NCBI GenBank assembly: GCA_031271975.1
Contig: JAISUR010000037.1
Location: 62,001-126,000, forward strand
Reading direction: 5' to 3'
Origin: Propionibacteriaceae bacterium
GTDB lineage: Bacteria; Actinomycetota; Actinomycetes; Propionibacteriales; Propionibacteriaceae
Length of the DNA: 64,000 bases
Shown here: positions 34,351 to 42,165 of the stretch, piece after piece
Layout of the letters: each line of letters opens with the position of its first letter
Position numbering within the stretch: the first letter of the stretch is position 1
Notes under the pieces: model-generated
The model's database searches: none
Told to the model about the DNA's origin: nothing
The model's input: only the letters and a program-made list of their open reading frames with translations
Position numbers and translations under genes: made by a program

Positions 34351-34380
34351 CATACAAACGTATACAAACGAATACACCAA
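34351..34380. promoter_or_regulatory. three 10-bp direct repeats upstream of the amino-acid importer, probable operator
   Basis: CATACAAACG, TATACAAACG and AATACACCAA sit head to tail with exact 10-base spacing, one helical turn, 13 bases before the importer start codon. Such phased repeats usually bind a regulator on one DNA face. The broken GntR gene at the far end of the operon is an obvious former partner, but this is inference. Confidence 0.5.
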
Positions 34381-34464
34381 AGGTTAGCACGTGATTGGCG
34401 CGCATGCACGCCTCCGTGTCAGCGCCGCTGGGGGCCGGCCCGTCCACGGCCCAAAAACTGTCAG

Positions 34465-34800
34465 TGCCCCCAGCTCGCTGCAGGTGACGACTACAGCGAC
34501 TTGCGGCGGGTGATTTCGATTGTTGTCTGTGGTGAGTCGCTGATTGCGGATTCGGATGCCTACCATCACCGGTTCCGGTTGGCGGAGCCTTCCACGTCGG
34601 TGGTGTTCACTTCTATCATGGAGGTGAATACGTTGGAGTTGTCGAAGCTGCCGGGCGCGGCTGACGGCACTGCCTTGTGGAATTGGATGTCGTTCATGAA
34701 TGCGGATACCGAGGAGGATCTGGCCAAGGTGGCGCAGCTTGATCCGGCGATTGGGCGGGCTGCCAGAGGCGGAGTTCTCCACTGTGCTCCGTCACTTTGA
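34465..34800 (+). pseudogene. remnant of an Rpn-family PD-(D/E)XK nuclease/transposase gene
   Basis: The reading frame starting before 34489 reads QLAAGDDYSDLRRVISIVV, then YHHRFRLAEP, EVNTLELSKLP, GTALWNWMSFMNADTEEDLA and DPAIGRA, the middle of Rpn-type recombination-promoting nucleases. The N-terminal nuclease part and a start are missing and the frame breaks after about 34770, leaving a stop at 34798. The 715-base gap 34339-35053 otherwise holds the operator repeats and a fragment of the CCGGACTTGATCCGGG-type repeat near 34830. Confidence 0.75.
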
Positions 34801-35053
34801 GGAGGCCCCGGAGCGAGCCACCAGCGAGTCACCTCAGACTTGATCCGGGGTCGCGGCGTTGTCCGGCTCGCCAGGCTCGCCCATTTCGGCACAGATGTTC
34901 AGACCAGGCGGCTGACTACGGAAATCTTTCCAACCACCTGCCGGCTTTGGCGTGCGGCCGGGCGCTGGCTTCAGGTGTAGTGTCTTGTTTCGGCGCGGGC
35001 CAAGCCCCCTTGATCGCCAGGCGCCAAGTCAAAGATGATCCTGGAGGGAAACG

Positions 35054-35731
35054 ATGGACTTCGTGCTGTGGTTGGGCTGGGTCGCGGCGGTGACCGCGAC
35101 GCTGGTCGGTTTGCCACAGGCCGTGCGGCTCTGGAAGACCAGGCGGTGGGACGGGGTGTCCGCCGTCAACTGGGAGTTGCGCCTGGCGTGCAACTTGGGT
35201 TGGTTCGCGCATGGGTTGATCATCGGCCAGTGGAACATCATCGTCACGAACATATTGGCCGCGTTGATTTCCGTCGTCGTGCTGTGGCTGCTTTACCACC
35301 TGTTCGACGTGAGCCTGGTCCGCACCTTGGGCATCGGCGTGGTCGTGGGCGCGGCCATGATCGTCGGCGACATCTGGTTCGGATCGGCGGCCTTCGGGCT
35401 GATCGCCTGCGTCCCCTCGCTGATCGGCAACTGCGGCCAGTCTGTCGACCTGGTCCGGTCCCGCCGCCTGAACGGCGTGTCGCCCGCGTACCTGTCCGTG
35501 TACTGCGTCAACCAGGTCCTGTGGCTGAGTTGGGGCATGCTGGTCCATGACTCGGGCACCGCGATCTGCTCCGCGATCATCTGCGCCGTCGTCACCTTCA
35601 ACATGGCATGGTATCTGCTGCGCTACGCTGGCGTGCCCGCATTTCACCCGCGTCCCGAGCCGGCCGGCACCTGGGTGACAGACCCGCGGGGGGATTACGA
35701 CGAGGTTGCCTTGGAGAAGTGCTCCCTATAA
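35054..35731 (+). CDS. PQ-loop (SWEET-like) membrane transporter
   Basis: A 225-residue protein with about seven membrane helices arranged as two three-helix repeats plus a linker. Each repeat has a PQ-loop-like motif: GLPQAVRLWKTRRWDGVS near residue 19 and NCGQSVDLVRSRRLNGVS near 130. Bacterial members of the MtN3/SWEET group move sugars; most are single-repeat SemiSWEETs, so a two-repeat form is less common. The ribosome site is GGAGGG. It stands alone; the substrate is unknown. Confidence 0.78.
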   Translation: MDFVLWLGWVAAVTATLVGLPQAVRLWKTRRWDGVSAVNWELRLACNLGWFAHGLIIGQWNIIVTNILAALISVVVLWLLYHLFDVSLVRTLGIGVVVGAAMIVGDIWFGSAAFGLIACVPSLIGNCGQSVDLVRSRRLNGVSPAYLSVYCVNQVLWLSWGMLVHDSGTAICSAIICAVVTFNMAWYLLRYAGVPAFHPRPEPAGTWVTDPRGDYDEVALEKCSL

Positions 35732-35732
35732 T
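35727..35732 (+). promoter_or_regulatory. consensus -10 box of leaderless SDR promoter
   Basis: TATAAT exactly, 7 bases before the ATG at 35740, overlapping the stop of the PQ-loop gene. TTGCCT at 35706-35711 is a possible -35 box with a 15-base spacer. Confidence 0.65.
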
Positions 35733-35739
35733 GGCCGCC

Positions 35740-36477
35740 ATGGGAACAGCGGTAGTCACTGGGGCATCCTCGGGCATCGGCCAGGCCACAGCCCTTGCGT
35801 TGGCGGCGGCGGGATATCACGTCATTTGCGCCGCGCGGCGCGCGGACCGGCTCGCGCAGTTGGCAGACCAGATCGGCGGGGAGGCGGTGCCGGTCGACAT
35901 CACCGACCCTTCCGATGTCGCCAAACTCGCCGAGTTCGTTGGACCGCGGTTGGACATCCTGGTCAACAATGCGGGTGGAGCCTATGGCATGGAGCCCGTG
36001 GCGACGGCGGATCTGGGCTTGTGGGAGCGCATGTTCCAAGTGAATGTCATCGGCACGGCGCGTGTCACCCAAGCCCTGCTGCCCGCCCTGCTCGCCGCGG
36101 AAGGCGTCATGGTCTTCGTCACGTCTGTGGCGGCCGACCACGGCTACGAAGGCGGCGCCGGATACTGCGGCGCGAAAGCCGCCGAGCGTTCGATGGTGGA
36201 GTCGCTGCGCTTGGAGTTGTACGACCAGCCCGTAAGGATTGCCGAAGTGGTTCCCGGTTTGGTGCACACTGAAGAGTTCTCGCTGGTCCGGTTGGGCGAC
36301 CAAGCCAAGGCCGACGCGGTGTACGAAGGGGTTCCGGATCCGCTGACCGCCGCAGACGTGGCTGAGGCGATCGCGTTCATGGCCACGACTGAAAAGCACG
36401 TCAACATTGACCGGCTCACGATCCGGCCACGGGCGCAAGCGGCAAACTACAAGGTCTTCCGCACTTCGAAGCACTGA
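35740..36477 (+). CDS. short-chain dehydrogenase/reductase
   Basis: A 245-residue classical SDR oxidoreductase. The cofactor motif is TGASSGIG (7-14), NNAG is at 76-79, and the catalytic residues are Ser129, Tyr142 and Lys146 (GYCGAK). The AARRADRL after strand 2 suggests NADP preference. Most similar in layout to YdfG-type 3-hydroxy acid or serine dehydrogenases, but the substrate is not determinable. The start is fixed by the perfect -10 box 7 bases upstream. Confidence 0.9.
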   Translation: MGTAVVTGASSGIGQATALALAAAGYHVICAARRADRLAQLADQIGGEAVPVDITDPSDVAKLAEFVGPRLDILVNNAGGAYGMEPVATADLGLWERMFQVNVIGTARVTQALLPALLAAEGVMVFVTSVAADHGYEGGAGYCGAKAAERSMVESLRLELYDQPVRIAEVVPGLVHTEEFSLVRLGDQAKADAVYEGVPDPLTAADVAEAIAFMATTEKHVNIDRLTIRPRAQAANYKVFRTSKH

Positions 36478-36481
36478 ACTT

Positions 36482-36548
36482 CGCGAGAGAAACTTTCGCG
36501 GCACTTGTCGCTGCGAGGTTTCCTTTCACCTACGCGGCTCGGTAGCCT
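36482..36548 (+). promoter_or_regulatory. operator motif A and promoter for the sugar ABC permeases
   Basis: CGCGAGAGAAACTTTCGCG (36482-36500) is a near-palindrome with CGCGA/TCGCG arms. A TAGCCT -10 candidate lies at 36543-36548. The core AAACTTTCGC recurs upstream of lacI/DUF6807 and, twice in related form, before the isomerase gene, and as AAACTTTCC before the binding-protein gene. Confidence 0.5.
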
Positions 36549-36642
36549 CGTAATTGAAGGTGTTGCCAGGCGCGACATGGCTGTGCGGGACAAAGGAGCC
36601 CGTGGCTAGCCAGCATCGCGTCGAAGTTCAGAGGAGAACTGC

Positions 36643-37599
36643 ATGACTGCCCTCAGCGGAGCGCTCCCGAAGCGCAAGAGAATCCGCTACGCCCGAACAA
36701 CCGGCCGCGAAAAGATCGAAATCGCCGCGTTGGCCGGTCCGGCTGTGCTGATCTTCGTCTCTTTCGTCATCTTCCCCGTTGTCATGGCGCTGCGCTATGG
36801 CCTCTACAAATGGAAGGGCTTCGGCGAGCCCACCGACTTCGTCGGCCTGCAGAACTATGTGATCATCTTGCAGGACCCGCTCTTCCACCAGGCGCTGCTG
36901 CACAACGGCATGATCGTCGTCTTGTCGCTCCTGATGCAGGGCCCCATCGCGCTCCTGCTGGCGCTGTTGATCAACCGCAAGCTGCGTTTCCGCTCGGTTA
37001 TCCGGGTGTTGCTGTTCGTGCCGTACGTGATCTCGGAGGTCATTTCCGGCACCGGCTGGGGCCTGATGCTGCAAACTAACGGCGCGGTCGACGAACTGAT
37101 GCGCAGTATCGGCTTGGGCTGGGCGGTCCAAGAATGGCTGTCGGATCCGAAGATCGCCATCTGGTCGCTGATGGTCATCCTCACTTGGAAGTTCGTCGGC
37201 TTCTCGGTCATCTTGTTCCTGGCCGGTATGCAGGGCATTCCCGACGAGCTCTCCGAGGCCGCGCGTGTGGACGGCGCGTCGTTTTGGCAGATCCAACGGC
37301 GCATCATCTTGCCGCTGCTAGGCCCCACGATCCGGATCTGGGGCTTCTTGACCATCATCGGCTGCCTGCAAGTCTTCGACCTGGTCTACATCATTTGGGG
37401 CCAGTACATCTCCGCCACCGCGGGCACCTCCACGATGGCTACCTACATGGCCCAGAACGGCCGCCTTTCCGGCAACTTTGGTTACGGCAATGCGGTCGCA
37501 GTCGTCATCTTCCTCATCTCCATGACCGTCGCGCTGCTGTATCAGCGGTTCATTTTGAACCGAGACACAGAAGGCGCCATCACCGAGGGAGGGAAGTAG
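36643..37599 (+). CDS. carbohydrate ABC transporter permease, MalF/UgpA type
   Basis: A 318-residue permease with six membrane helices. The EAA loop is SEAARVDGASFWQIQRRIIL. An AGGAG site precedes the ATG by 7 bases. It pairs with the permease that follows 2 bases downstream. No binding protein or ATPase gene is beside it: the probable binding protein is at 54.2 kb, and the ATPase (usually a shared MsmK/UgpC type) is not in the window. Confidence 0.92.
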   Translation: MTALSGALPKRKRIRYARTTGREKIEIAALAGPAVLIFVSFVIFPVVMALRYGLYKWKGFGEPTDFVGLQNYVIILQDPLFHQALLHNGMIVVLSLLMQGPIALLLALLINRKLRFRSVIRVLLFVPYVISEVISGTGWGLMLQTNGAVDELMRSIGLGWAVQEWLSDPKIAIWSLMVILTWKFVGFSVILFLAGMQGIPDELSEAARVDGASFWQIQRRIILPLLGPTIRIWGFLTIIGCLQVFDLVYIIWGQYISATAGTSTMATYMAQNGRLSGNFGYGNAVAVVIFLISMTVALLYQRFILNRDTEGAITEGGK

Positions 37600-37601
37600 C
37601 C

Positions 37602-38474
37602 ATGGCAACGACCAAGACCGCCGCCAAACGCAAACCCTTGGTGAGCTGGGTCGAAGGCCGCCGCTTCGTGAACCCGATCATCTACCTGATCGCCATCGTC
37701 GTGGTCGCCGCAAACCTCGCCCCCGCCGCATTCATCATCGTGGGCGGATTCAAGTCCAACTCCGAGATGACCGTGGACCCGGCCGGCCTGCCCGGCGAAT
37801 GGCGCTGGTCCAACTACCTGTACGTCCTGCAAAGCTCGTCGTTCTGGCAGCAGATGGGCAACTCGCTCTTCGTCGCGGTGATCACCACGTTCGGCGTTGT
37901 CTCGCTGGGTTTGATGGCCAGCTTCGTGCTCGCGCGCTACCGCTTCCGCGGTTCCAACGCCCTGTATTCGCTGTTCGCAGCCGGGTTGATGTTCCCGCTC
38001 ACCGTGGCCATCACACCCCTGTACACGCTGGTCAAGACCCTCGGCTTGGTGAACAACCTGTGGGGCATCATCATCCCGCAGATAGCCTTCGGGCTGCCCA
38101 TGACGATCATCATCCTGGTTCCGTTCCTGCGGGCGATTCCGCGCGAAATCGAGGAGGCGGCCTTGGTGGACGGCTGTTCGCGGCTGGGATTCTTTTGGCA
38201 AATGGTGCTGCGGCTGTCCGTGCCGGGCGTCATCACAGTGGGCATCATGACGTTCGTCAACAGTTGGAACAGCTACATGCTGCCGCTGTTCATCCTGATG
38301 GACGAGGAGAACTTCACCGTGCCGCTGGGTGTGCAGAGCTTCCACTCGGCATATTCTCAGGACACCGCGATGGTGTTGGCGTACACGTCGCTGTCGATGC
38401 TTCCGGCACTGATCTTCTTCTCGCTCTTCGAACGCAGGATCGTGGGCGGATTGACCGGCGCGGTCAAGGGCTGA
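37602..38474 (+). CDS. carbohydrate ABC transporter permease, MalG/UgpE type
   Basis: A 290-residue permease with six membrane helices and an EAA loop EEAALVDGCSRLGFFWQMVL. Second half of the sugar channel with its upstream neighbour. Its last 118 bases are overlapped by the convergent lacI gene, an unusually long antisense overlap. Confidence 0.92.
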   Translation: MATTKTAAKRKPLVSWVEGRRFVNPIIYLIAIVVVAANLAPAAFIIVGGFKSNSEMTVDPAGLPGEWRWSNYLYVLQSSSFWQQMGNSLFVAVITTFGVVSLGLMASFVLARYRFRGSNALYSLFAAGLMFPLTVAITPLYTLVKTLGLVNNLWGIIIPQIAFGLPMTIIILVPFLRAIPREIEEAALVDGCSRLGFFWQMVLRLSVPGVITVGIMTFVNSWNSYMLPLFILMDEENFTVPLGVQSFHSAYSQDTAMVLAYTSLSMLPALIFFSLFERRIVGGLTGAVKG

Positions 38475-39487
38475 TCCCGCCGCGAGCGCAGGTCGCAGGG
38501 AGCGGCGGTGGAATTCCGCACCACCAGCGATGTCGCCAAGTGCAGGCGCGTGCTCAGCATTTCTTGGTTGCCGTTGATGATGTCCAGCAGGATCCGGACA
38601 GCTTGGCGGGTCATGTCTTCCAGGGGCTGGCGCACGGTGGTCAGCTTGGGGATCATCCAGTTGGCCAGCGGCGAATCGTCGAATCCGACCACCGACAGGT
38701 CGTTGGGGATGCGCAGGCCGGCCTCGTCGGCCGCCTGGTAGACGCCCAAAGCCTGCAGGTCGGAGGCGACGAACACCGCCGAAGGGCGCTTGGGCAGGCG
38801 GAAGAGGCGCTGCGCTGCCTTCCGGGCGCCCTCGATGGTGAAGTTGCCGTGGAGGATGTAGTCGGTCGGCACCGACAGCCCCGCTTGCGCCATCGCGTTG
38901 CGGAAACCGTCCAGGCGCTCCTGCGAACACGCCAGGTTCGGCGCGCCGGCGATGACGGCGATGTCTTTGTGGCCAAGCGATGCCAGGTGGTCCACCGCGG
39001 CCCGCCCGCCGTCGTAGTTGGTGGCTCCAACCACTGGTATGCCAGGTGGCGGATCGCCGATGGGGTCCACCAGGACGTACGGAATCCGCAACCGGGACAG
39101 CTCCACGTCGATGCCCGCGGAGAATCCGGACACCGCCAGGATCAGGCCGTCGGTGCGCCGTTTGACCACGCGTTCCAGCCAGACTTGGTTTCCGAGGTCG
39201 CGGCCGCGGGTGACGGTGACCGCCAGCCCGACTCCGGCCCGGGACGCTTCGGCGTAGGCGCCTTCCAACAGCAGGGTCGCCCAAGGGTTGTCGATGCACC
39301 GGATCACGATGTCGATCAGGGTCGCCGGGCGGGGAGAGGATCGCGGCTTGTAGTTTTGCTCCGCCGCCAGGCGCAGGATTTCGTCGCGTTTTTCACCGCT
39401 CACTCCGGGCCGGCCGTTCAGCACTTTGGACACGGTGCTGATGGAGACTCCGGCCGCTGCGGCGAGATCCATGAGTTTTGCAGACAT
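38357..39487 (-). CDS. LacI family transcription regulator 1
   Basis: A 376-residue repressor. The HTH is at residues 6-27 (LMDLAAAAGVSISTVSKVLN) with the hinge after it, followed by a periplasmic-binding-like sugar domain (DGLILAVSG, VVGFDDSPLANWMIP). The domain normally ends near LVVRNSTAAP; here about 35 extra residues read antisense into the permease gene. The ATG at 39487 has an AGAGGAG site 6 bases upstream. Motif A overlaps its own promoter region, so it probably represses itself and the permeases. Confidence 0.9.
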   Translation of the reverse strand: MSAKLMDLAAAAGVSISTVSKVLNGRPGVSGEKRDEILRLAAEQNYKPRSSPRPATLIDIVIRCIDNPWATLLLEGAYAEASRAGVGLAVTVTRGRDLGNQVWLERVVKRRTDGLILAVSGFSAGIDVELSRLRIPYVLVDPIGDPPPGIPVVGATNYDGGRAAVDHLASLGHKDIAVIAGAPNLACSQERLDGFRNAMAQAGLSVPTDYILHGNFTIEGARKAAQRLFRLPKRPSAVFVASDLQALGVYQAADEAGLRIPNDLSVVGFDDSPLANWMIPKLTTVRQPLEDMTRQAVRILLDIINGNQEMLSTRLHLATSLVVRNSTAAPCDLRSRRDQPLTAPVNPPTILRSKSEKKISAGSIDSDVYANTIAVS

Positions 39488-39527
39488 GGTCAACTCCTCT
39501 GTTGTGGGAAAACAGTATCAGGTCATC

Positions 39528-39587
39528 GAGAAACTTTCGCAAGCGATTGCGGGCCTGCCCAATGGGCGGTGGCAGCGCTGCTACGAT
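39528..39587. promoter_or_regulatory. operator motif A between divergent lacI 1 and DUF6807 genes
   Basis: GAGAAACTTTCGC (39528-39540) runs into a second inverted repeat CGCAAGCGATTGCG (39538-39551). A TACGAT -10 candidate for the plus-strand gene is at 39582-39587, and TACTGT on the minus strand (39511-39516) is one for lacI. One operator could therefore control both genes. Confidence 0.5.
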
Positions 39588-39607
39588 CCCAGGCGAGGAG
39601 GTGGACA

Positions 39608-40447
39608 ATGCTGGCGCTTCAACCTGAGACGGGCAGCGTCCGCGTGGAATACCGGGGCCGGACGATCGCCCGGTATGTTTTCGATTCGCCGGCCAACCAT
39701 CCTTATTTCGACGCCGTGACCCCGCTCGAGCATGATGGCGTCCTCACTTTGGACCGGCCCTACGACCATCCCTGGCATCACGGACTTTGGTTCGCTTGGA
39801 AGTTCGCCAACGACACGTTGTTCTGGGAGAGCGCCGCGCACGACCCGGATGGTGTCGGCCCCATGCTCGGGCAGAGCCGCGCCGTGTGCACCAAGATTGT
39901 CGAAAACTCGATCCAACAGCGGCTGGCTTGGGTGGATTCACTGGGCACGGTCTTCTTGGACGAGGACCGGGTGCTGGAGTTCGGCGACGATCAAGCGGGC
40001 TGGCACATCGATTGGGCCATGGATTTCACGGCCCGCTTTCCGGTCCGGTTGCACGCGACCAAGATTGTTCCCGAAACGCCGTGGGGAGGGTATTCCGGGC
40101 TCGCCTACCGGCCGGCGCGCGCCATGAACTGCGACGAGTTGCTGGCCGCGGCGGGATCGGTGGATCCGGCGGTGATTCACGGGTCGCGGGGCTTGTGGGT
40201 AGCGTATTCGGGCCCGGTGGACGGCGGCGACGAGCCGTTCGGGAGCCCGCGGCGCGGCGGCATTCGGTTGCGGGCCAAGACGCCGACACCTATCTACGCC
40301 TACTCGGAGTCGTTTCAGAGTTGGGTGCTCATGGTGGCCCTCAGCCCGGTCATGCACGGCGATTTACACCTGGCGGCGGGGGAACACCTGCGGCTGGAGT
40401 ACCGCGTCGACGTCATTGGTTCGGCCATAACCGAGGCCCCGGTGTAA
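39608..40447 (+). CDS. DUF6807 (PmoA-like) family protein
   Basis: A 279-residue protein of the DUF6807 family (older name PmoA), recognisable by VTPLEHDGVLTLDRPYDHPW, HHGLWFAWKFAN and FWE in the first 85 residues, a His-rich conserved block. Probably a beta-sandwich; no signal peptide. Members sit in sugar-use clusters beside Gfo/Idh/MocA oxidoreductases and TIM-barrel isomerases, as here, but I know of no settled biochemical role. The ATG has an AGGAGGTG site 6 bases upstream. Its stop codon overlaps motif B of the deoC promoter. Confidence 0.83.
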   Translation: MLALQPETGSVRVEYRGRTIARYVFDSPANHPYFDAVTPLEHDGVLTLDRPYDHPWHHGLWFAWKFANDTLFWESAAHDPDGVGPMLGQSRAVCTKIVENSIQQRLAWVDSLGTVFLDEDRVLEFGDDQAGWHIDWAMDFTARFPVRLHATKIVPETPWGGYSGLAYRPARAMNCDELLAAAGSVDPAVIHGSRGLWVAYSGPVDGGDEPFGSPRRGGIRLRAKTPTPIYAYSESFQSWVLMVALSPVMHGDLHLAAGEHLRLEYRVDVIGSAITEAPV

Positions 40448-40471
40448 ACGATTCCGTTTGCGCGCTACACT
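40443..40471 (+). promoter_or_regulatory. operator motif B and deoC promoter
   Basis: TGTAAACGATTCCG (40443-40456) overlaps the -35 position of a TACACT -10 box (40466-40471). The same arrangement, motif on the -35, is seen before the aldo/keto reductase at 41292. Confidence 0.5.
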
Positions 40472-40546
40472 GCTGTACCGCAAGCCTGCGGCCGGCTCCC
40501 GCGCCAGGCGCTAGGCTTGTCGCGATCCAGTCCAAAGGAGGAAGCC

Positions 40547-41194
40547 GTGAACCGCGAAGAACTCGCCCAGATGATCGACCACACGCTGCTCAAGCCCGAG
40601 GCCACCGCCGCCGACGTCGCGGCGTTGATTGCCCAAGGGGTGGATTTGGGGGTCTACTCGGTATGCGTGTCGCCGTCGCGGCTGCCGGTTGATCCAATGG
40701 GGCTCAAAGTGGCAGCGGTGTGTGGCTTTCCCTCGGGAGCGCACGCTTCCCAGGTGAAGGCCGCGGAGGCCGCCGACGCGATTGCAAAGGGGGCCCAGGA
40801 GATCGACATGGTGATCAACCTCGGGGCGGCGAAGGATGGCGATTGGGAGCTCGTCCAGTCTGACATCGCGGCTGTCCGCGCCGCCGCTCCCAGTCCGGCG
40901 GTCCTCAAAGTCATCATCGAGTCGGCGGCGCTCACCGACGCCGAAATCGTCCTGGCTTGCCAGAGCGCCGAGGCCGCGGGCGCGGACTTCGTGAAGACGT
41001 CCACCGGATTCCACCCGGCGGGCGGCGCCAGCGTCCACGCCGTTGCCCTGATGAAGCAGACGGTGGGGGACCGCTTGCAAGTGAAGGCCTCCGGGGGCAT
41101 CCGCACCCTGGCGACGGCGTTGGAGATGGTCGGCGCCGGCGCGACCCGCCTGGGGCTTTCGGCTTCGGCGGCGATCCTGGCCGAGCTGGGATAA
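40547..41194 (+). CDS. deoC: deoxyribose-phosphate aldolase
   Basis: A 215-residue class I aldolase splitting 2-deoxyribose 5-phosphate into acetaldehyde and glyceraldehyde 3-phosphate. Schiff-base Lys150 (DFVKTSTGF), the second active-site Lys180 (LQVKASGGI) and Asp87 (EIDMVIN) are all present. The GTG at 40547 has an AAAGGAGGAAG site. In this locus it stands among sugar genes, not nucleoside genes, so its substrate may come from a sugar glycoside and not from DNA turnover; broader aldolase specificity is possible. Confidence 0.93.
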   Translation: MNREELAQMIDHTLLKPEATAADVAALIAQGVDLGVYSVCVSPSRLPVDPMGLKVAAVCGFPSGAHASQVKAAEAADAIAKGAQEIDMVINLGAAKDGDWELVQSDIAAVRAAAPSPAVLKVIIESAALTDAEIVLACQSAEAAGADFVKTSTGFHPAGGASVHAVALMKQTVGDRLQVKASGGIRTLATALEMVGAGATRLGLSASAAILAELG

Positions 41195-41196
41195 GT

Positions 41197-41213
41197 CCCC
41201 ACAAAGTGTCCTC
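41197..41213. repeat. 17-bp repeat, first copy
   Basis: CCCCACAAAGTGTCCTC follows the deoC stop; an identical copy is at 43381-43397 after the MFS gene. The core CCCCACAAAGT also occurs, inverted, in the 44-bp repeats near 25 kb. Confidence 0.7.
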
Positions 41214-41239
41214 CTGCTGGCGTCCACTCCTGGCTCTGG

Positions 41240-41270
41240 TGTAATCGTTTACGTCGAAGTGGTATAGGCT
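41240..41270 (+). promoter_or_regulatory. operator motif B and promoter for aldo/keto reductase 1
   Basis: TGTAATCGTTTACG (41240-41253) is the most symmetric copy of motif B (arms TGTAA/TTACG). It covers the -35 position of a TAGGCT (41265-41270) or TATAGG -10 box. Confidence 0.55.
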
Positions 41271-41291
41271 TCCCTTGAGCGAGGAGGCCCG

Positions 41292-42164
41292 ATGGAATAC
41301 ACAACCCTGAATACTGGCGCGAAGATGCCTTACCTCGGGCTGGGGGTGTTCCAGCTGGCCGACCTGGCCGAGTGTGAGCGCGTGGTGGACGAGGCGCTGG
41401 CGGTCGGTTACCGCCTTATCGACACCGCCCAGGGATATGGCAACGAACGCGCTGTCGGGAAGGCGATCCGGGCCGCTGGACTGCCGCGCGCGGAACTTTT
41501 CGTCACCACCAAGGTGTGGGTCGCCAACAACAGCTATGAAGGCGCCAAGGCTTCCATTGGGCGATCCCTGGAACGCCTGGGGTTGGACTATCTGGACTTG
41601 CTGCTGATCCACCACCCGTTCTCCGACTACTACGGTGCCTACCGGGCGTTGCAGGAAGCCTTCCACGCGGGAACCTTGCGGGCCATCGGCGTCTCGAACT
41701 TCTATCCGGACCACCTGGCCGACCTGGTGGCGTTCAACGAGGTCGTGCCGGCCGTGAACCAGGTCGAGACCCATGTGTTTTGCCAACAGCGGGCGGCGAA
41801 GGCCCAAATGGAAGCGCTTGGGGTGCAGATCGAGGCGTGGGCGCCGTTCGCGGAGGGGCGCGACGGCTTTTTCGGCAACCCGACTTTGGCGGCGGTTGGC
41901 GCCAAGTATGCGAAGACACCCGCACAAGTCGCCCTGCGTTTCCTCATTCAATCCGGCGTTGTCGTCATCCCCAAGACCGCGCATCCGGCCCGCCTGGCGG
42001 AGAACTTCGCAGTTTTCGATTTCGCCCTCGACGCGGACGATCTGGCCGCGATTTCGGCGCTGGACACCGGGCAGCGCCTGCTCATGAACCACTACGACCC
42101 GGCGACCGTCCAGCGTTTCAAGCGTTTGGTCGAGGAGCGCAAGGACAACCCGGAAATCAACTGA
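41292..42164 (+). CDS. aldo/keto reductase 1 (2,5-diketogluconate reductase-like)
   Basis: A 290-residue (beta/alpha)8 NADPH-dependent reductase. The catalytic tetrad is visible: Asp in IDTAQGYGNE, Tyr in GYGNE, Lys in VTTKVW and His in LLIHHPF. VVIPKTAHPARLAEN is the cofactor-binding end. The family reduces keto sugars and aldehydes. The start has a GAGGAGG site. It is followed one base later by the MFS transporter gene, with which it is surely co-transcribed. Confidence 0.92.
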   Translation: MEYTTLNTGAKMPYLGLGVFQLADLAECERVVDEALAVGYRLIDTAQGYGNERAVGKAIRAAGLPRAELFVTTKVWVANNSYEGAKASIGRSLERLGLDYLDLLLIHHPFSDYYGAYRALQEAFHAGTLRAIGVSNFYPDHLADLVAFNEVVPAVNQVETHVFCQQRAAKAQMEALGVQIEAWAPFAEGRDGFFGNPTLAAVGAKYAKTPAQVALRFLIQSGVVVIPKTAHPARLAENFAVFDFALDADDLAAISALDTGQRLLMNHYDPATVQRFKRLVEERKDNPEIN

Positions 42165-42165
42165 G

